A stretch of DNA of 35,760 nt. It comes from Candidatus Komeilibacteria bacterium. GTDB taxonomy: Bacteria; Patescibacteriota; Patescibacteriia; UBA1558; GWA2-36-10. The notes below the pieces were generated by a model. The model was given only the letters and a program-made list of their open reading frames with translations. It did no database searches and had not been told where the DNA came from. The stretch is taken from positions 1-35,760 of the forward strand of contig JABHYW010000063.1 of assembly GCA_018656655.1 (NCBI GenBank). Direction: 5' to 3'. Shown in pieces: positions 22,719-32,077 of this stretch. The position numbers and the translations under genes are program-made. Numbering within the stretch: the first letter of the stretch is position 1; every line of letters begins with the position of its first letter.

Positions 22719-23963
22719 ATGTTTAAAAAAGTAAACAATTGGCATTTATCTTTTTTGATAATTATAGTGTCAGTTTTGAGTGTATCTATTGTACAAAAAT
22801 ATGCTATAGCTGCCTGGCAGGAGCCTACTAGTGTTCCTGGTACTACAGCAAATCAAAATATTGTCTTAAATCCAATGACTACTAATTTAGATTTAGATGA
22901 ATATTTATTAACAGGCTATAGCGTTGATATAGATGGTGATGGAAGCAATGCTATTACTTTAAAAAATGGTGCTAATTTATGTTTTGGCGCGAGTGATTGT
23001 CGTAATACTTGGCCAACAGAATCTACTCAAATATGGAGTGATAATGATGTTGGTATTGATTATGTAAATGTTCAAAATCCAAATGTAGGTATTGGTACGG
23101 ATGCTCCTAGTGAATTCTTCCATGTTAGTGGCGGTAATATGTTAGTGAGTGACGGTAGTATTATTATGGATGATGATGTTAGTATTCAGGGCTTTCATAA
23201 AAACAGCTTCGTTAATATTATGTATTTAGAGAATGACACTGGCGATCTCGTTTTAGCTGGCGATGATATTAATTTTCAAGATTTAAGTGGTAATAGTTTA
23301 GTTTACGTTGATGACATAGGAACTATTGCTAATGTAGGCATTGGTACTAATATTCCTAATAAGTCTTTGCATATTAAGACACCTGCTAACATTAATGCTG
23401 AGATTAATTTAGAATCAGGCACTAATACTCACTGGGGAATGTATCAAGATGAAACTACTACTGATCTTCGTTTTTGGCATGATGACGATGTTGTGGTATT
23501 TGATAGTGCTGGTTATGTAGGTATTGGTACTAGTAATCCAAATCATCAATTGCATGTTGAGTCAACTAATGAAAATGCAGTGTATGGAGAAGCTCAGTTA
23601 ACTGGTAAATATGGTGTTCTGGGAGAAAATACAGTAAGCGGGGGCTTTGGTTTAGGGGGTATTGGACAATATGGCATTAGAGCTGAATCTAGTATTGCTG
23701 GAGGAGCTGGTTTATTAGCTTTTCAAGGTTCTAGTGATTATGCGGGCGTGTTTCGTGGAGCCTTAAGACTTTATAATGCTGGTAGTAATAATGCTTATTT
23801 ACATTTAGCTACTGTGTCTGTTGATCCACCTACTACAGATTGTGATTCTATTGATGAAACAGGTAGGATGATTTATAATTCTGCGGATGATCAATTGTTT
23901 ATTTGCTCAGGCAGTAGCGGTTGGAGCTATCCAGATATGCAGGTTGTTATCGAAAAAAAATAA
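22719..23963 (+). CDS. Anchored or secreted exoprotein, paralog 3, unknown
   Basis: This is a 414-residue protein. It has the same N-terminal anchor (NNWHLSFLIIIVSVLSVSIVQKYAIAAW, about 6-33) and the VLNPMTTNLDLDEYLLTGYSVDIDGDG block as its paralogs. It carries three VGIGT repeats (VGIGTDAPSEFFHV, VGIGTNIPNKSLHI, VGIGTSNPNHQLHV), the short beta repeats seen in tail fibres and S74-type adhesins. It also has a GVLGENTVSGGFGLGGIGQYGIRAE Gly-rich part like paralog 1. The C-terminus, CDSIDETGRMIYNSADDQLFICSGSSGW, is a Cys-flanked module. The middle segment LESGTNTHWGMYQDETTTDLRFWHDD is almost identical to paralog 2, so the genes arose by tandem duplication and perhaps gene conversion. Confidence 0.75.
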   Translation: MFKKVNNWHLSFLIIIVSVLSVSIVQKYAIAAWQEPTSVPGTTANQNIVLNPMTTNLDLDEYLLTGYSVDIDGDGSNAITLKNGANLCFGASDCRNTWPTESTQIWSDNDVGIDYVNVQNPNVGIGTDAPSEFFHVSGGNMLVSDGSIIMDDDVSIQGFHKNSFVNIMYLENDTGDLVLAGDDINFQDLSGNSLVYVDDIGTIANVGIGTNIPNKSLHIKTPANINAEINLESGTNTHWGMYQDETTTDLRFWHDDDVVVFDSAGYVGIGTSNPNHQLHVESTNENAVYGEAQLTGKYGVLGENTVSGGFGLGGIGQYGIRAESSIAGGAGLLAFQGSSDYAGVFRGALRLYNAGSNNAYLHLATVSVDPPTTDCDSIDETGRMIYNSADDQLFICSGSSGWSYPDMQVVIEKK

Positions 23964-23996
23964 TTTTAATTTTAAAATTTAAGTTTTTATATATCA

Positions 23997-26252
23997 ATGA
24001 AGTCTGACTTTCATTTCCATTTTTATAGTCGTATAGTGATTATGGCTGTTTTAGCAGTTTCATTGTTTTTGATTCAAAAATCAGTAACTAGCACTGCCGA
24101 AATAACTGATTATCCCTATCCAATTGGAGGTTGGGCTTGGTCTTCAGCAGCTGGTTGGCTTAGTTTAAATTGTTATAATGATTTTGATACTCCAGGTACA
24201 GCTTCTTCAACTTGTGAAGCTGTAGGGGGCTTGGATTATGGCTTAGAAGTAGATACATCAGGCAATGTAGAGGGCTGCATTTGGGCTGGTAATGCGCTTA
24301 GTGGGGCAGGTGCTCCTTTGGGATGGGTTTGTTTTTCTGATCAAGATCTTTCGAATGGGCCAAATTATGCAGTAGTAACTTCTACTACACATTTAAATGC
24401 TCTAGCTAGTACCACTTTTGCTAGTATTATTAGCCAAGAGGATTGGCGTTGTTCTGGTGGAGCTGACGATGGTATATCTTGCTATGAAAATGCTAATTGT
24501 GCTAGTGGTAACTGTGCTTTTGCAGCGATAGATAATGAAGCTTGGAAATTAGGTTTTCCGATTGCTTCTCCAGCAGATGCTGATGATGATGCTCCAAGCG
24601 CAGATAATCCATTGGAAGGTTGTTTTAATTGTTATGAAGAGTATGAGTATGCTTGTAGTATTGATCGTAGCGTTTGTATTGATGATAGTGGATGTCTACC
24701 CACAGGTGATCCAGCTGTAGCTCAAACTTGCTCTGTTATTACAGCTGTAAATAAAAATTGTGAAAATTGTTTAGAATATTTTTATTATCCAGGTCAGTGT
24801 GATAATTCAGGTGGTGACGGAAGTCATACATCTTGTCAGAATGCCGATGATTGTACTGTAGTTAGTGAGACATGCGAAGAAATAAGCACTTGTTATTATA
24901 ATATAGAAAGCGCATGCGAAATACTCAGTGATTGTACACAGTATGGTACTTGTTCAGGAGGATCCTGTACGCTCAATCCTTCTATTAGCTGTATTAGTGA
25001 TTTAGATTGTGTTAATTCTTGTATTTCCCGTCCAACTGGCTCCTTAAAAAAATTAATTGGGGCTTATAATTGTAGTGAGTGTACTATTGAGAATTATAAT
25101 AATGTTTGCGGTATTAATACCTATCAAGGCAATATTAATAGTTGTGACTCTTGCGTAGATACTTATTATTCTCCAGGCGTTATGCTTGATCATAAATATT
25201 ATAATCTTGATGTAGGTAATTTCCCGCCTGCTGATCCTAATGGAGAAAGGGCCAGTCTTTGTGGTTGGGGATGGAACGCTTGGGAGGAAGGTGGCCCTAC
25301 CTATGGCTTGGGTTGGTTTCAATTTGGTCCTAGAGTAGTAACTTCTACTAAGCCTTATCTATCTGTAGATGGAGGAAACATTTACTCTAGAGGCAGTATT
25401 ACAGGTAAATATCTACCTCCTTTTGGTCATTATAACGCTTCCTATCTTATTGAGTCAGGTGGAAGTATTACTAACTTTGTTAGTTCTAGTACTCTGGCTG
25501 GTATTTACCAAGGTGAGTTTCCTTATCGGCCAATGATTGATTTTTTTAGTCTGGGTGACGATGGTAAATATTCTAATGCTTTGGGTGAGATTGATCGTTA
25601 TGGCTTAATTACAGATTTTAGTGGTGCCGCTGCGCTTGGAATTAATAAATATGGTTCAGATATTAGAGTTATTTCTAGTGTTGACTTTGAGGATAATACA
25701 CCTAGAGATGGTGCTATTCACCACTATCAGCCTTCAAGTGGTTCAGTAACTGTAGAGGACCCTATAACAGTGCCAAGAGGTACTGATGGATTAGGGCGAA
25801 ATGCTGCAGGTATAATTTGGGTAGAGGGTGATTTAATTATCAATGAAAATATTGAGTATGATTTAGTTGGTGTTGAAAATTTAATTAGTATTCCATCTTT
25901 GGTTTGGGTAATAGAAGGAGATTTAAAAATTAATTATTCGGTTACTGATTTGGCAGGTACTTTTATTGTTTTGGGAGATGGTAATTCTTGTGCCTTTACA
26001 CCGCCAGACGTACCAGATCCTCATTGTGGGCAAATTATTACTTGTGTAGGTAATACTACGGATTGTGCTATCAATCCATTGACTATTTCTGGAAATGTTA
26101 TGGCAAAATATTTTGACCTAGGAAGATATTATATAGACCCAGCTACTGGTCAGGCAGCAGAAAGTTTTATAAACGATGGACGCCTTCAAGCTAACCCACC
26201 ACCTGGTTTTGAAGACTTTTCTAGCGTTATCCCCAGATTTAGTGATTATTAA
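23997..26252 (+). CDS. Large Cys-rich secreted protein, unknown
   Basis: This is a 751-residue protein. A signal or anchor segment (VIMAVLAVSLFLIQKSVTS, about 13-31) comes first. Two related blocks, GGWAWSSAAGWLSLNC (about 44-59) and CGWGWNAWEEGGPTYGLGWFQFG (about 415-440), flank a centre with dozens of Cys in short units such as CSIDRSVCIDDSGC, CEEISTCYYNIESACEI and CTQYGTCSGGSC, probably disulphide-bonded outside the cell. The C-terminal third is beta-rich (IIWVEGDLIINENIEYDLVG, WVIEGDLKINYSV) and ends RLQANPPPGFEDFSS. It resembles PilX-like or polymer-forming exoproteins found near pilus operons of CPR bacteria. It starts 33 bp after paralog 3 and is probably cotranscribed. Confidence 0.75.
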   Translation: MKSDFHFHFYSRIVIMAVLAVSLFLIQKSVTSTAEITDYPYPIGGWAWSSAAGWLSLNCYNDFDTPGTASSTCEAVGGLDYGLEVDTSGNVEGCIWAGNALSGAGAPLGWVCFSDQDLSNGPNYAVVTSTTHLNALASTTFASIISQEDWRCSGGADDGISCYENANCASGNCAFAAIDNEAWKLGFPIASPADADDDAPSADNPLEGCFNCYEEYEYACSIDRSVCIDDSGCLPTGDPAVAQTCSVITAVNKNCENCLEYFYYPGQCDNSGGDGSHTSCQNADDCTVVSETCEEISTCYYNIESACEILSDCTQYGTCSGGSCTLNPSISCISDLDCVNSCISRPTGSLKKLIGAYNCSECTIENYNNVCGINTYQGNINSCDSCVDTYYSPGVMLDHKYYNLDVGNFPPADPNGERASLCGWGWNAWEEGGPTYGLGWFQFGPRVVTSTKPYLSVDGGNIYSRGSITGKYLPPFGHYNASYLIESGGSITNFVSSSTLAGIYQGEFPYRPMIDFFSLGDDGKYSNALGEIDRYGLITDFSGAAALGINKYGSDIRVISSVDFEDNTPRDGAIHHYQPSSGSVTVEDPITVPRGTDGLGRNAAGIIWVEGDLIINENIEYDLVGVENLISIPSLVWVIEGDLKINYSVTDLAGTFIVLGDGNSCAFTPPDVPDPHCGQIITCVGNTTDCAINPLTISGNVMAKYFDLGRYYIDPATGQAAESFINDGRLQANPPPGFEDFSSVIPRFSDY

Positions 26253-26260
26253 AATATTTT

Positions 26261-26290
26261 TTGGATTAAAAGGGTGAAATATGTTATAAT
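26261..26290 (+). promoter_or_regulatory. Promoter of the pilus assembly operon
   Basis: TTGGAT (26261-26266), 18 bp and TATAAT (26285-26290) with an upstream TGT (extended -10) precede pilM by about 44 bp. Confidence 0.6.
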
Positions 26291-26333
26291 TATATAAATA
26301 TTTAGAGAATTTTAAATAAAATTAAACAAAAAT

Positions 26334-27515
26334 ATGGGTTTATTTTCTAGTACTACTAGTTATTTAGGAATTGACATTGGCACATCTAGTATTAAGATGG
26401 TTGAGCTTGAAAATTATAAAAATCAAGCTAAATTAAAGACTTATGGTTATGCTGATATTTCTATAAACGTACTTAGTGGTGCTATAGATAAAAACAATCA
26501 AATTATAGCGGATTATATAATAGATATTGCTCAAAAATCTAATGTTCAAACTAGGCAAGTGGTAGCTGCCCTACCTACTTTTTCTGTATTTAATTTTATT
26601 ATCAATTTGCCGCCCATGCCAAAGAAAGATTTATCTTCAGCAATAAAATGGGAGGCTAAAAAGTTTATTCCAGTACCCTTAGAAGAGATGATTTTGGACT
26701 GGAAAATACTTAATAAAAAGAAAGTTAAAAAAACAGATAAAATAACTAAAACAGTAGATGCAAAAGAAAGTTTACCTGAAGAATTAAACAAAGATTTTAA
26801 AGATGCTAAGGCAGATATTAATAGTAGCGCAAAAAATACTTTAAAGAATGAAGATAAATTAATCACTTCCAGCGCAGATAATAGTAATTATAGAATACTT
26901 TTGACAGCTGCTCCTAAAAATTTAGTAGCTCGTTATATAGATATTTTTAAAAGGGCTAAGTTGAATTTACTTAGTTTAGAAACAGAGGCCTTTGCTTTAT
27001 CTCGTTCTTTGATTGGTAATGATAATTCAACGGTAATGATAGTAGATATTGGAGCTACTACAGCAGATATTTGTATTATAGAAGAAGGAGTACCAATTTT
27101 GAACAGAGGTATAGACACGGGCGGAGAATTTATTACCAAGACTATTATGAATAGTCTTAATATAAATAAAGAGAGAGCCGAGCAGTTTAAAAGGGATTTT
27201 GGTTTAGCAGGTGGAGGTTTTAAGAATGTTCCAGACACAATTCAAAAGTCTCTTAATTCTATTATCAATGAAATAAAATATGTTTTTGAATTATATCAGA
27301 GGCAAGGTAATAGTCGTATAGATAAAATTGTTTTGACTGGCGGTAGTGCATTTTTGCCAAGTTTACCAGAATATTTAGCAGAGCTTTTAAATATTCAAGT
27401 TATAGTTGGTGATCCTTGGGATAGAATAGTTTATCCATTGGATCTTAAACCAGCTCTTCAAGAGGTGGGGCCAAGAATGTCTACGGCAGTAGGATTAGCT
27501 ATGCGTGATATTTAA
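26334..27515 (+). CDS. pilM: Type IV pilus assembly protein PilM
   Basis: This is a 393-residue actin-fold protein. SYLGIDIGTSSIKMVEL (first phosphate loop), the connect segment and VMIVDIGATTADICIIEEG (second phosphate loop, about 235-255) with IVLTGGSAFLPSLPEYLAELL are diagnostic. PilM is a cytoplasmic adaptor that binds the N-terminal peptide of PilN. Compared with the family there is a Lys/Asp-rich insertion of about 60 residues (about 125-185) between IKWEAKKFIPVPLEEMILDWKIL and YRILLTAAPKNLV. The gene is 3 bp from pilN in the same operon. Confidence 0.95.
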   Translation: MGLFSSTTSYLGIDIGTSSIKMVELENYKNQAKLKTYGYADISINVLSGAIDKNNQIIADYIIDIAQKSNVQTRQVVAALPTFSVFNFIINLPPMPKKDLSSAIKWEAKKFIPVPLEEMILDWKILNKKKVKKTDKITKTVDAKESLPEELNKDFKDAKADINSSAKNTLKNEDKLITSSADNSNYRILLTAAPKNLVARYIDIFKRAKLNLLSLETEAFALSRSLIGNDNSTVMIVDIGATTADICIIEEGVPILNRGIDTGGEFITKTIMNSLNINKERAEQFKRDFGLAGGGFKNVPDTIQKSLNSIINEIKYVFELYQRQGNSRIDKIVLTGGSAFLPSLPEYLAELLNIQVIVGDPWDRIVYPLDLKPALQEVGPRMSTAVGLAMRDI

Positions 27516-27518
27516 TTT

Positions 27519-29069
27519 ATGGATAAAAATGGTGAGAAAAAAGGAATAAATTTAATGCCAGAGGATCTTAGGTCTAAGGAATCTAGCATTTTATCTAAAG
27601 TCAAAAATAAAGCAGAATTTGACTTTGATTTTGTATCACCAGATAAAGCCACTCAAAAGAAAGAAAAAGCTTCAGGGGCTTCTCTTTGGAGTAAATTAAA
27701 AAAAGTTTTTAATAAGCCTAAAAAATTTGGAGATAGCCTAGATAAACCTAAGCAAGAGCCAAAGAAAGATAAAGGTAGGCCAAAAATAATTTATAACCCT
27801 AATAAAAAGAAAAAAGATAAAGTAGAAGATAAGAAAGTAAAGACTACTTTACATATTCCAGATAAAGAAGCTAAAAAACCCATAAATAATTTTACTATAG
27901 ATTATAAGGATGGTGTTTTAGGGGGCATTAAAGATGATAAAAAAGACGTGTTATCCAAAACTTCAGTGAAGGATGAAACTAAACCTAAGTCAGTTGAAAA
28001 AGTAAAGAAGTCATCTTTCCTTGATAAACTAAAAGCTTTTTTTGCTTCTAAGCCAAAGGCTCCCAAAGTAGTTAAGGTTCCAGCTAAGCCAATAATAGCT
28101 CAAGAGATAAAAGAAATTAAAAAAACTAAAAGTGATCAATTACCAAAACTTGATAAAGACAAGATTAAAGCTATTCCAGAGTTAAAAGATTCAAAACCAA
28201 AGACTTTTAAAGTTGAAGAAAAAGCTTCTGAACCAGTAAAACCTGAAGAAACTAAAACAAGTGATTTTTCTATTCCTATTATTCCAGGACTTCAAGATCA
28301 AAAGTTACCTCCTGTAAAAAATGAAGCTTCAAAATCAAAGAAAGACGCGCCTCGCGGCGACGCGGGAAAAAAACAAGTATTATCAAAATTTCATCAACCT
28401 CAACCAAGGATTAGAGCCAAACTTTTAGATAATGGAGGGGGTGTAGATTTAATCCCAGCTGCCGCTAGAACTAGAAGTTGGGGACAGATAATAAATTTAT
28501 TATTAACTGCCATTTTAGGCTCAGCTTTTATTGTCGGTATATTCTATGGATTTTTGTTTTTTCAAGTTAAAAATGTAGAATTACAAAAAAATACTAGGTC
28601 AGATCAGATTACTACACTTGAAAAAAAGATTTTGGATTATGAAGATTTAAATAATGATATAAGTCAATTAGGTGACGAGATAAAAGCAGTACATAAATTA
28701 TTGAGTTTTCATTTATATTGGACAAACTTTTTTCAATTGTTAGAAAAATATACCGTAGGTGAAATTTATTATTCTGGTTTAGCTGCTGGTAATAGCGGCG
28801 CTATAACTTTGCAGGCCGTTGGAAGAGATTTTGATTCAGTGGCTCGTCAGATTAAAGTTTTGCAACAGGAAGAGGCTTTAGAATTTGTAGTATCGGCAGA
28901 TGTGTCGGCTGCTCAATATAATAAAGCTAATGCCAATGTAGAATTTGATATAACATTAGTATTAAATCCATTATTGTTTACATATAATCCAGATTATATT
29001 TACCACCCAGAGGGTGGTCACCCTTTGGGTGATGAAAGTGATAACGAAGAAGAGGGTGGCGAAGAATAA
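27519..29069 (+). CDS. pilN: PilN with a very long Lys-rich N-terminal extension
   Basis: This is a 516-residue protein; usual PilN is about 180-210. It opens with GINLMPEDLRSKES, like the PilM-binding peptide of PilN. About 300 low-complexity residues rich in Lys, Pro and Asp follow. Then a second such motif (GVDLIPAAARTRSW, about 307-320), one membrane segment (IINLLLTAILGSAFIVGIFYGFLFF, about 325-350), a coiled coil and the periplasmic-type alpha/beta domain. Two in-frame GC-rich insertions are visible: DAPRGDAG (28344-28366) and HPEGGHPLGD (29002-29033, two small hairpins). The core assignment is firm from order and domain pattern; the role of the extension is unknown. Confidence 0.85.
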   Translation: MDKNGEKKGINLMPEDLRSKESSILSKVKNKAEFDFDFVSPDKATQKKEKASGASLWSKLKKVFNKPKKFGDSLDKPKQEPKKDKGRPKIIYNPNKKKKDKVEDKKVKTTLHIPDKEAKKPINNFTIDYKDGVLGGIKDDKKDVLSKTSVKDETKPKSVEKVKKSSFLDKLKAFFASKPKAPKVVKVPAKPIIAQEIKEIKKTKSDQLPKLDKDKIKAIPELKDSKPKTFKVEEKASEPVKPEETKTSDFSIPIIPGLQDQKLPPVKNEASKSKKDAPRGDAGKKQVLSKFHQPQPRIRAKLLDNGGGVDLIPAAARTRSWGQIINLLLTAILGSAFIVGIFYGFLFFQVKNVELQKNTRSDQITTLEKKILDYEDLNNDISQLGDEIKAVHKLLSFHLYWTNFFQLLEKYTVGEIYYSGLAAGNSGAITLQAVGRDFDSVARQIKVLQQEEALEFVVSADVSAAQYNKANANVEFDITLVLNPLLFTYNPDYIYHPEGGHPLGDESDNEEEGGEE

Positions 29070-29078
29070 AATATTATT

Positions 29079-29822
29079 ATGAAGAAAAATAAAAAAGAAA
29101 TCGAGTTTGAGCAGCCTTCAGATTTATTATTACTGGCAAACCGTTATATAATATTTATTATAGCTTTTATTGTTTTGGCTATTTTATTAGCTAGTTATTT
29201 GTTTATATTAAAACCAAAGATAGATAATATTAGTATAGTTAATTTAGAAAATACAGAAGAATTGGATAGAAAAGTGAAGAATGAATTGTTACTTACAAAA
29301 TTGGAAGAATTAGACGCAGAATATAAGGATATAATGTATAATCGTCAGTCAGATTTAGATTTATTAAAAAAGATAGTTCCTTATGGTGCTCAAACAGCTG
29401 AACTTTTTGTGATGTCTGATCTTTTGGCTAAAAAGCATAATTTTCAATTATTAAATATAGACCTTAGTGTTGGTGCTCCAAAAAAATTATCATTCAATGA
29501 ATCAGCGTCTAATATTAGTAATTTATCAGAAGATGATGCCGAGTTTATTGAACCTCAAGAGCCTGCTATGAACTCAATTGATGATGTATTATCTATGACT
29601 GGTATTAAGGCTACAATAGTGCATCTTAGTATTTCAAAGCTTATACCTGAAGGTGATGAAACAACGGGTGCTGAAGTTTATAGGCAATTCAAAGATTATA
29701 TTTCAGATTTAGAGAATAATATTCGCTTATTAGATGTGCAATCCATTGGTTTTGCGGAGATAGCTGTCGAAGGAGAAGCTAATTATATTTTTAACTTAGA
29801 TCTAATAACTTATCATCAATAG
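29079..29822 (+). CDS. pilO: Type IV pilus inner-membrane alignment protein PilO
   Basis: This is a 247-residue protein with a short cytoplasmic part, one membrane segment (YIIFIIAFIVLAILLASYLFILKP, about 22-45), a coiled coil (VNLENTEELDRKVKNELLLTKLEELDAEY) and a C-terminal ferredoxin-like domain (KATIVHLSISKL...YRQFKDYISDLENNIRLLDVQSIGF). PilO pairs with PilN in the membrane. It starts 9 bp after pilN. Acidic residues between about 145 and 175 make it somewhat longer than usual. Confidence 0.85.
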   Translation: MKKNKKEIEFEQPSDLLLLANRYIIFIIAFIVLAILLASYLFILKPKIDNISIVNLENTEELDRKVKNELLLTKLEELDAEYKDIMYNRQSDLDLLKKIVPYGAQTAELFVMSDLLAKKHNFQLLNIDLSVGAPKKLSFNESASNISNLSEDDAEFIEPQEPAMNSIDDVLSMTGIKATIVHLSISKLIPEGDETTGAEVYRQFKDYISDLENNIRLLDVQSIGFAEIAVEGEANYIFNLDLITYHQ

Positions 29823-29828
29823 TTTCTT

Positions 29829-30185
29829 ATGAAAAAAAAGAGCGACAAAAAAACTATTATAATTTTATTAGCAGTACTAGCTGTAGCGGCTATTGGTAGT
29901 GGTATTTGGATTTATAAAACTTTAAAACCTCTTGATATTGAACAGACAGAGTTGTCCAATATACAAATAGATTATGTTTTTAAAGTTAAATCAGATGCCA
30001 TAAGTAATATAAATGATTTTTTGGATGTTGATTTTTTCCCAGGCACTATTTGGGAAAATTTTTATGCTAATGATCAATTTAATAGATTGCAAGATATAGA
30101 AATAAATATAGATATAGAAAAAGACATTGGTAATCCAAGTCCTTTTGTGATTAATACTTCTACTGGCGATGGCGTTGAGGATTAA
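29829..30185 (+). CDS. Small anchored protein in the PilP position, unknown
   Basis: This is a 118-residue protein with a Lys-rich N-terminus, one membrane segment (TIIILLAVLAVAAIGSGIWIYKTL, about 9-32) and about 85 outer residues ending in GDGVED. It starts 6 bp after pilO and is in the place where many bacteria have the lipoprotein PilP, but it has no lipobox and no PilP motif. It may be an accessory to the PilN-PilO complex; this is inferred from position only. Confidence 0.6.
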   Translation: MKKKSDKKTIIILLAVLAVAAIGSGIWIYKTLKPLDIEQTELSNIQIDYVFKVKSDAISNINDFLDVDFFPGTIWENFYANDQFNRLQDIEINIDIEKDIGNPSPFVINTSTGDGVED

Positions 30186-30224
30186 GGGAATAATAAATAA
30201 AATTTACAATCTAAAGTATTTTTA

Positions 30225-31961
30225 ATGACAAAACAAGAAGCACAAAAACTTTTAGATTTTTTAAAAGAAAAAGATTTATTAAATAGTGATCAATATAAAG
30301 AACTAGCTACTAGCGAGTATGCTACTTTTGACGAACTGGAAAAACAAACTCGTCGGGCTATTTTGATATCTGATGAAGATTGGGTACAAGCTAAAGGTGT
30401 TTTTTATGATCTTGAATATACAAGTTTAATAGGTCGTAAAATTGATTCAGAAATATTAAATATTTTGCCAGAAGACTTATCTGAAAATTATAAGATGGTA
30501 GTCTTTAATAAAGAGGGGGTAAATTTAGAGGCTGGTATAGTTGATCCTACTAACTTTAAAGCTACCGAGGCTCTAAATTATTTAGCACGTAAAAAGAAAT
30601 TTAAAGTCAAATATTATATAATTTCTGAAGATAGTTATCGGACAGCAGCCAAACAATATGAAAGTTTAGGTGAAGAAGTAGGCGAGGCTTTAGATACAGC
30701 TGAAGCTATTTTTGCTCCTAAAGAAGAAGAGATAGATTTAGATGGTGATGTTAGTGAGGTAGTGAAAAGCGCTCCAGTTTCTAAAATTGTTTCGGTAGTG
30801 CTTCGTCATGCTATAGAAGGGCGTGCTTCTGATATTCATATAGAACCAGTAGGTAATCAATCTAAGGTAAGATATAGAATTGATGGTGTACTTCATACTA
30901 CTATAGTATTACCAATATATGTTCACGCAGCTTTAGTTTCTAGGATTAAGGTAATGGCTAATCTTAAGATTGATGAAACTAGGATACCTCAAGATGGTCG
31001 TATTCGTATGAAAGTACATAATCGGGATATTGATTTTCGTATATCTACTATTCCATTAATGGGCCAAGAAAAGGTAGTAATGCGTATTTTAGCCACTCCA
31101 GATAAAGCGCCTACTTTTTCTGATCTTGGTTTTTTAGGTTTACAACTTAAAATAATTGAAAAAAATGTTCATAAACCGAATGGAATGTTTTTATTGACTG
31201 GTCCGACCGGTTCTGGTAAATCTACCACTTTGTTTGCTTTTTTATCATTTCTTAATCAAGAAGATGTAAATATTGCCACTTTAGAAGATCCAGTTGAATA
31301 TTATATTCCAGGAGTTAATCAATCACAAATAAGACCCGAAGTTAATTTTACTTTTGCTAGTGGGCTTCGTGCCTTACTTCGTCAAGATCCAGATATTATT
31401 ATGGTTGGTGAGATTCGTGATAATGAAACAGCTGAATTAGCTATTCATGCTGGTTTAACTGGTCATTCCGTATTAACTACACTTCATACTAATAGTGCTA
31501 TTGGAGCTATTCCTAGACTTTTTGATATGAAAGTTGAGCCATTTTTATTAGCTAGTACTATTAATGCAGTAGTAGCTCAGCGATTGGTACGTAAAATTTG
31601 TTTAAAATGTAAAGTAGAAGATAAATTACCAGCGGAAGTAGAAGCTACTCTTAAAGAACATTTAAGTACCATTCCAGACGAAGCTTTCTATGGGGAAGTT
31701 GATAAGAATAGTTTTACTTTCTATAAAGGCAAAGGCTGTGCTAGTTGTGCTCAAACAGGTTATAAGGGAAGACTATCTATTGCTGAGGCCATTCATGTTA
31801 CTAGGGGATTCAAAGATATTATTGCCAAAGGTTTTGATAGAGGTGAGGTAGATAAGGAATTAGCTAAACAAAAGTTTATTACGATGGAACAAGATGGTGT
31901 TATTAAAGCTTTATTAGGTATGACTACTATTGAGGAAATCATGAGAGTTTCTAAAATGTAA
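30225..31961 (+). CDS. pilB: Pilus extension ATPase PilB
   Basis: This is a 578-residue GspE/PilB ATPase. A T2SSE N-terminal domain (about 1-150) precedes the core: Walker A GPTGSGKSTT (about 327-336), Asp box TLEDPVEYYIPGVNQSQI, Walker B RQDPDIIMVGEIRDNETAE, His box TGHSVLTTLHTNSA, and the zinc-binding C-terminal CLKC...CASC pair. All catalytic motifs are intact. It drives pilin polymerisation at the inner membrane. The stop lies directly on a palindromic repeat, so the following genes may have partly separate expression. Confidence 0.97.
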   Translation: MTKQEAQKLLDFLKEKDLLNSDQYKELATSEYATFDELEKQTRRAILISDEDWVQAKGVFYDLEYTSLIGRKIDSEILNILPEDLSENYKMVVFNKEGVNLEAGIVDPTNFKATEALNYLARKKKFKVKYYIISEDSYRTAAKQYESLGEEVGEALDTAEAIFAPKEEEIDLDGDVSEVVKSAPVSKIVSVVLRHAIEGRASDIHIEPVGNQSKVRYRIDGVLHTTIVLPIYVHAALVSRIKVMANLKIDETRIPQDGRIRMKVHNRDIDFRISTIPLMGQEKVVMRILATPDKAPTFSDLGFLGLQLKIIEKNVHKPNGMFLLTGPTGSGKSTTLFAFLSFLNQEDVNIATLEDPVEYYIPGVNQSQIRPEVNFTFASGLRALLRQDPDIIMVGEIRDNETAELAIHAGLTGHSVLTTLHTNSAIGAIPRLFDMKVEPFLLASTINAVVAQRLVRKICLKCKVEDKLPAEVEATLKEHLSTIPDEAFYGEVDKNSFTFYKGKGCASCAQTGYKGRLSIAEAIHVTRGFKDIIAKGFDRGEVDKELAKQKFITMEQDGVIKALLGMTTIEEIMRVSKM

Positions 31962-31962
31962 C

Positions 31963-32054
31963 CCCTCCGCCCTTCGGGCACCTCCCCTTGACAAGGGAGG
32001 GCTAATTAGTAAGATTTTGGCAAGTCCCCCTTGTCAAAGGGGGATTTAGGGGGA
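31963..32054. repeat. Dispersed GC-rich palindromes between pilB and the response regulator
   Basis: CCTCCCCTTGACAAGGGAGG and CCCCCTTGTCAAAGGGGG are two hairpins of the CCCCCT family in 92 bp, preceded by the small GCCCTTCGGGC loop. They could stop or stabilise the pilB transcript. Confidence 0.8.
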
Positions 32055-32077
32055 TTAAATATTAATTATATAATTAT

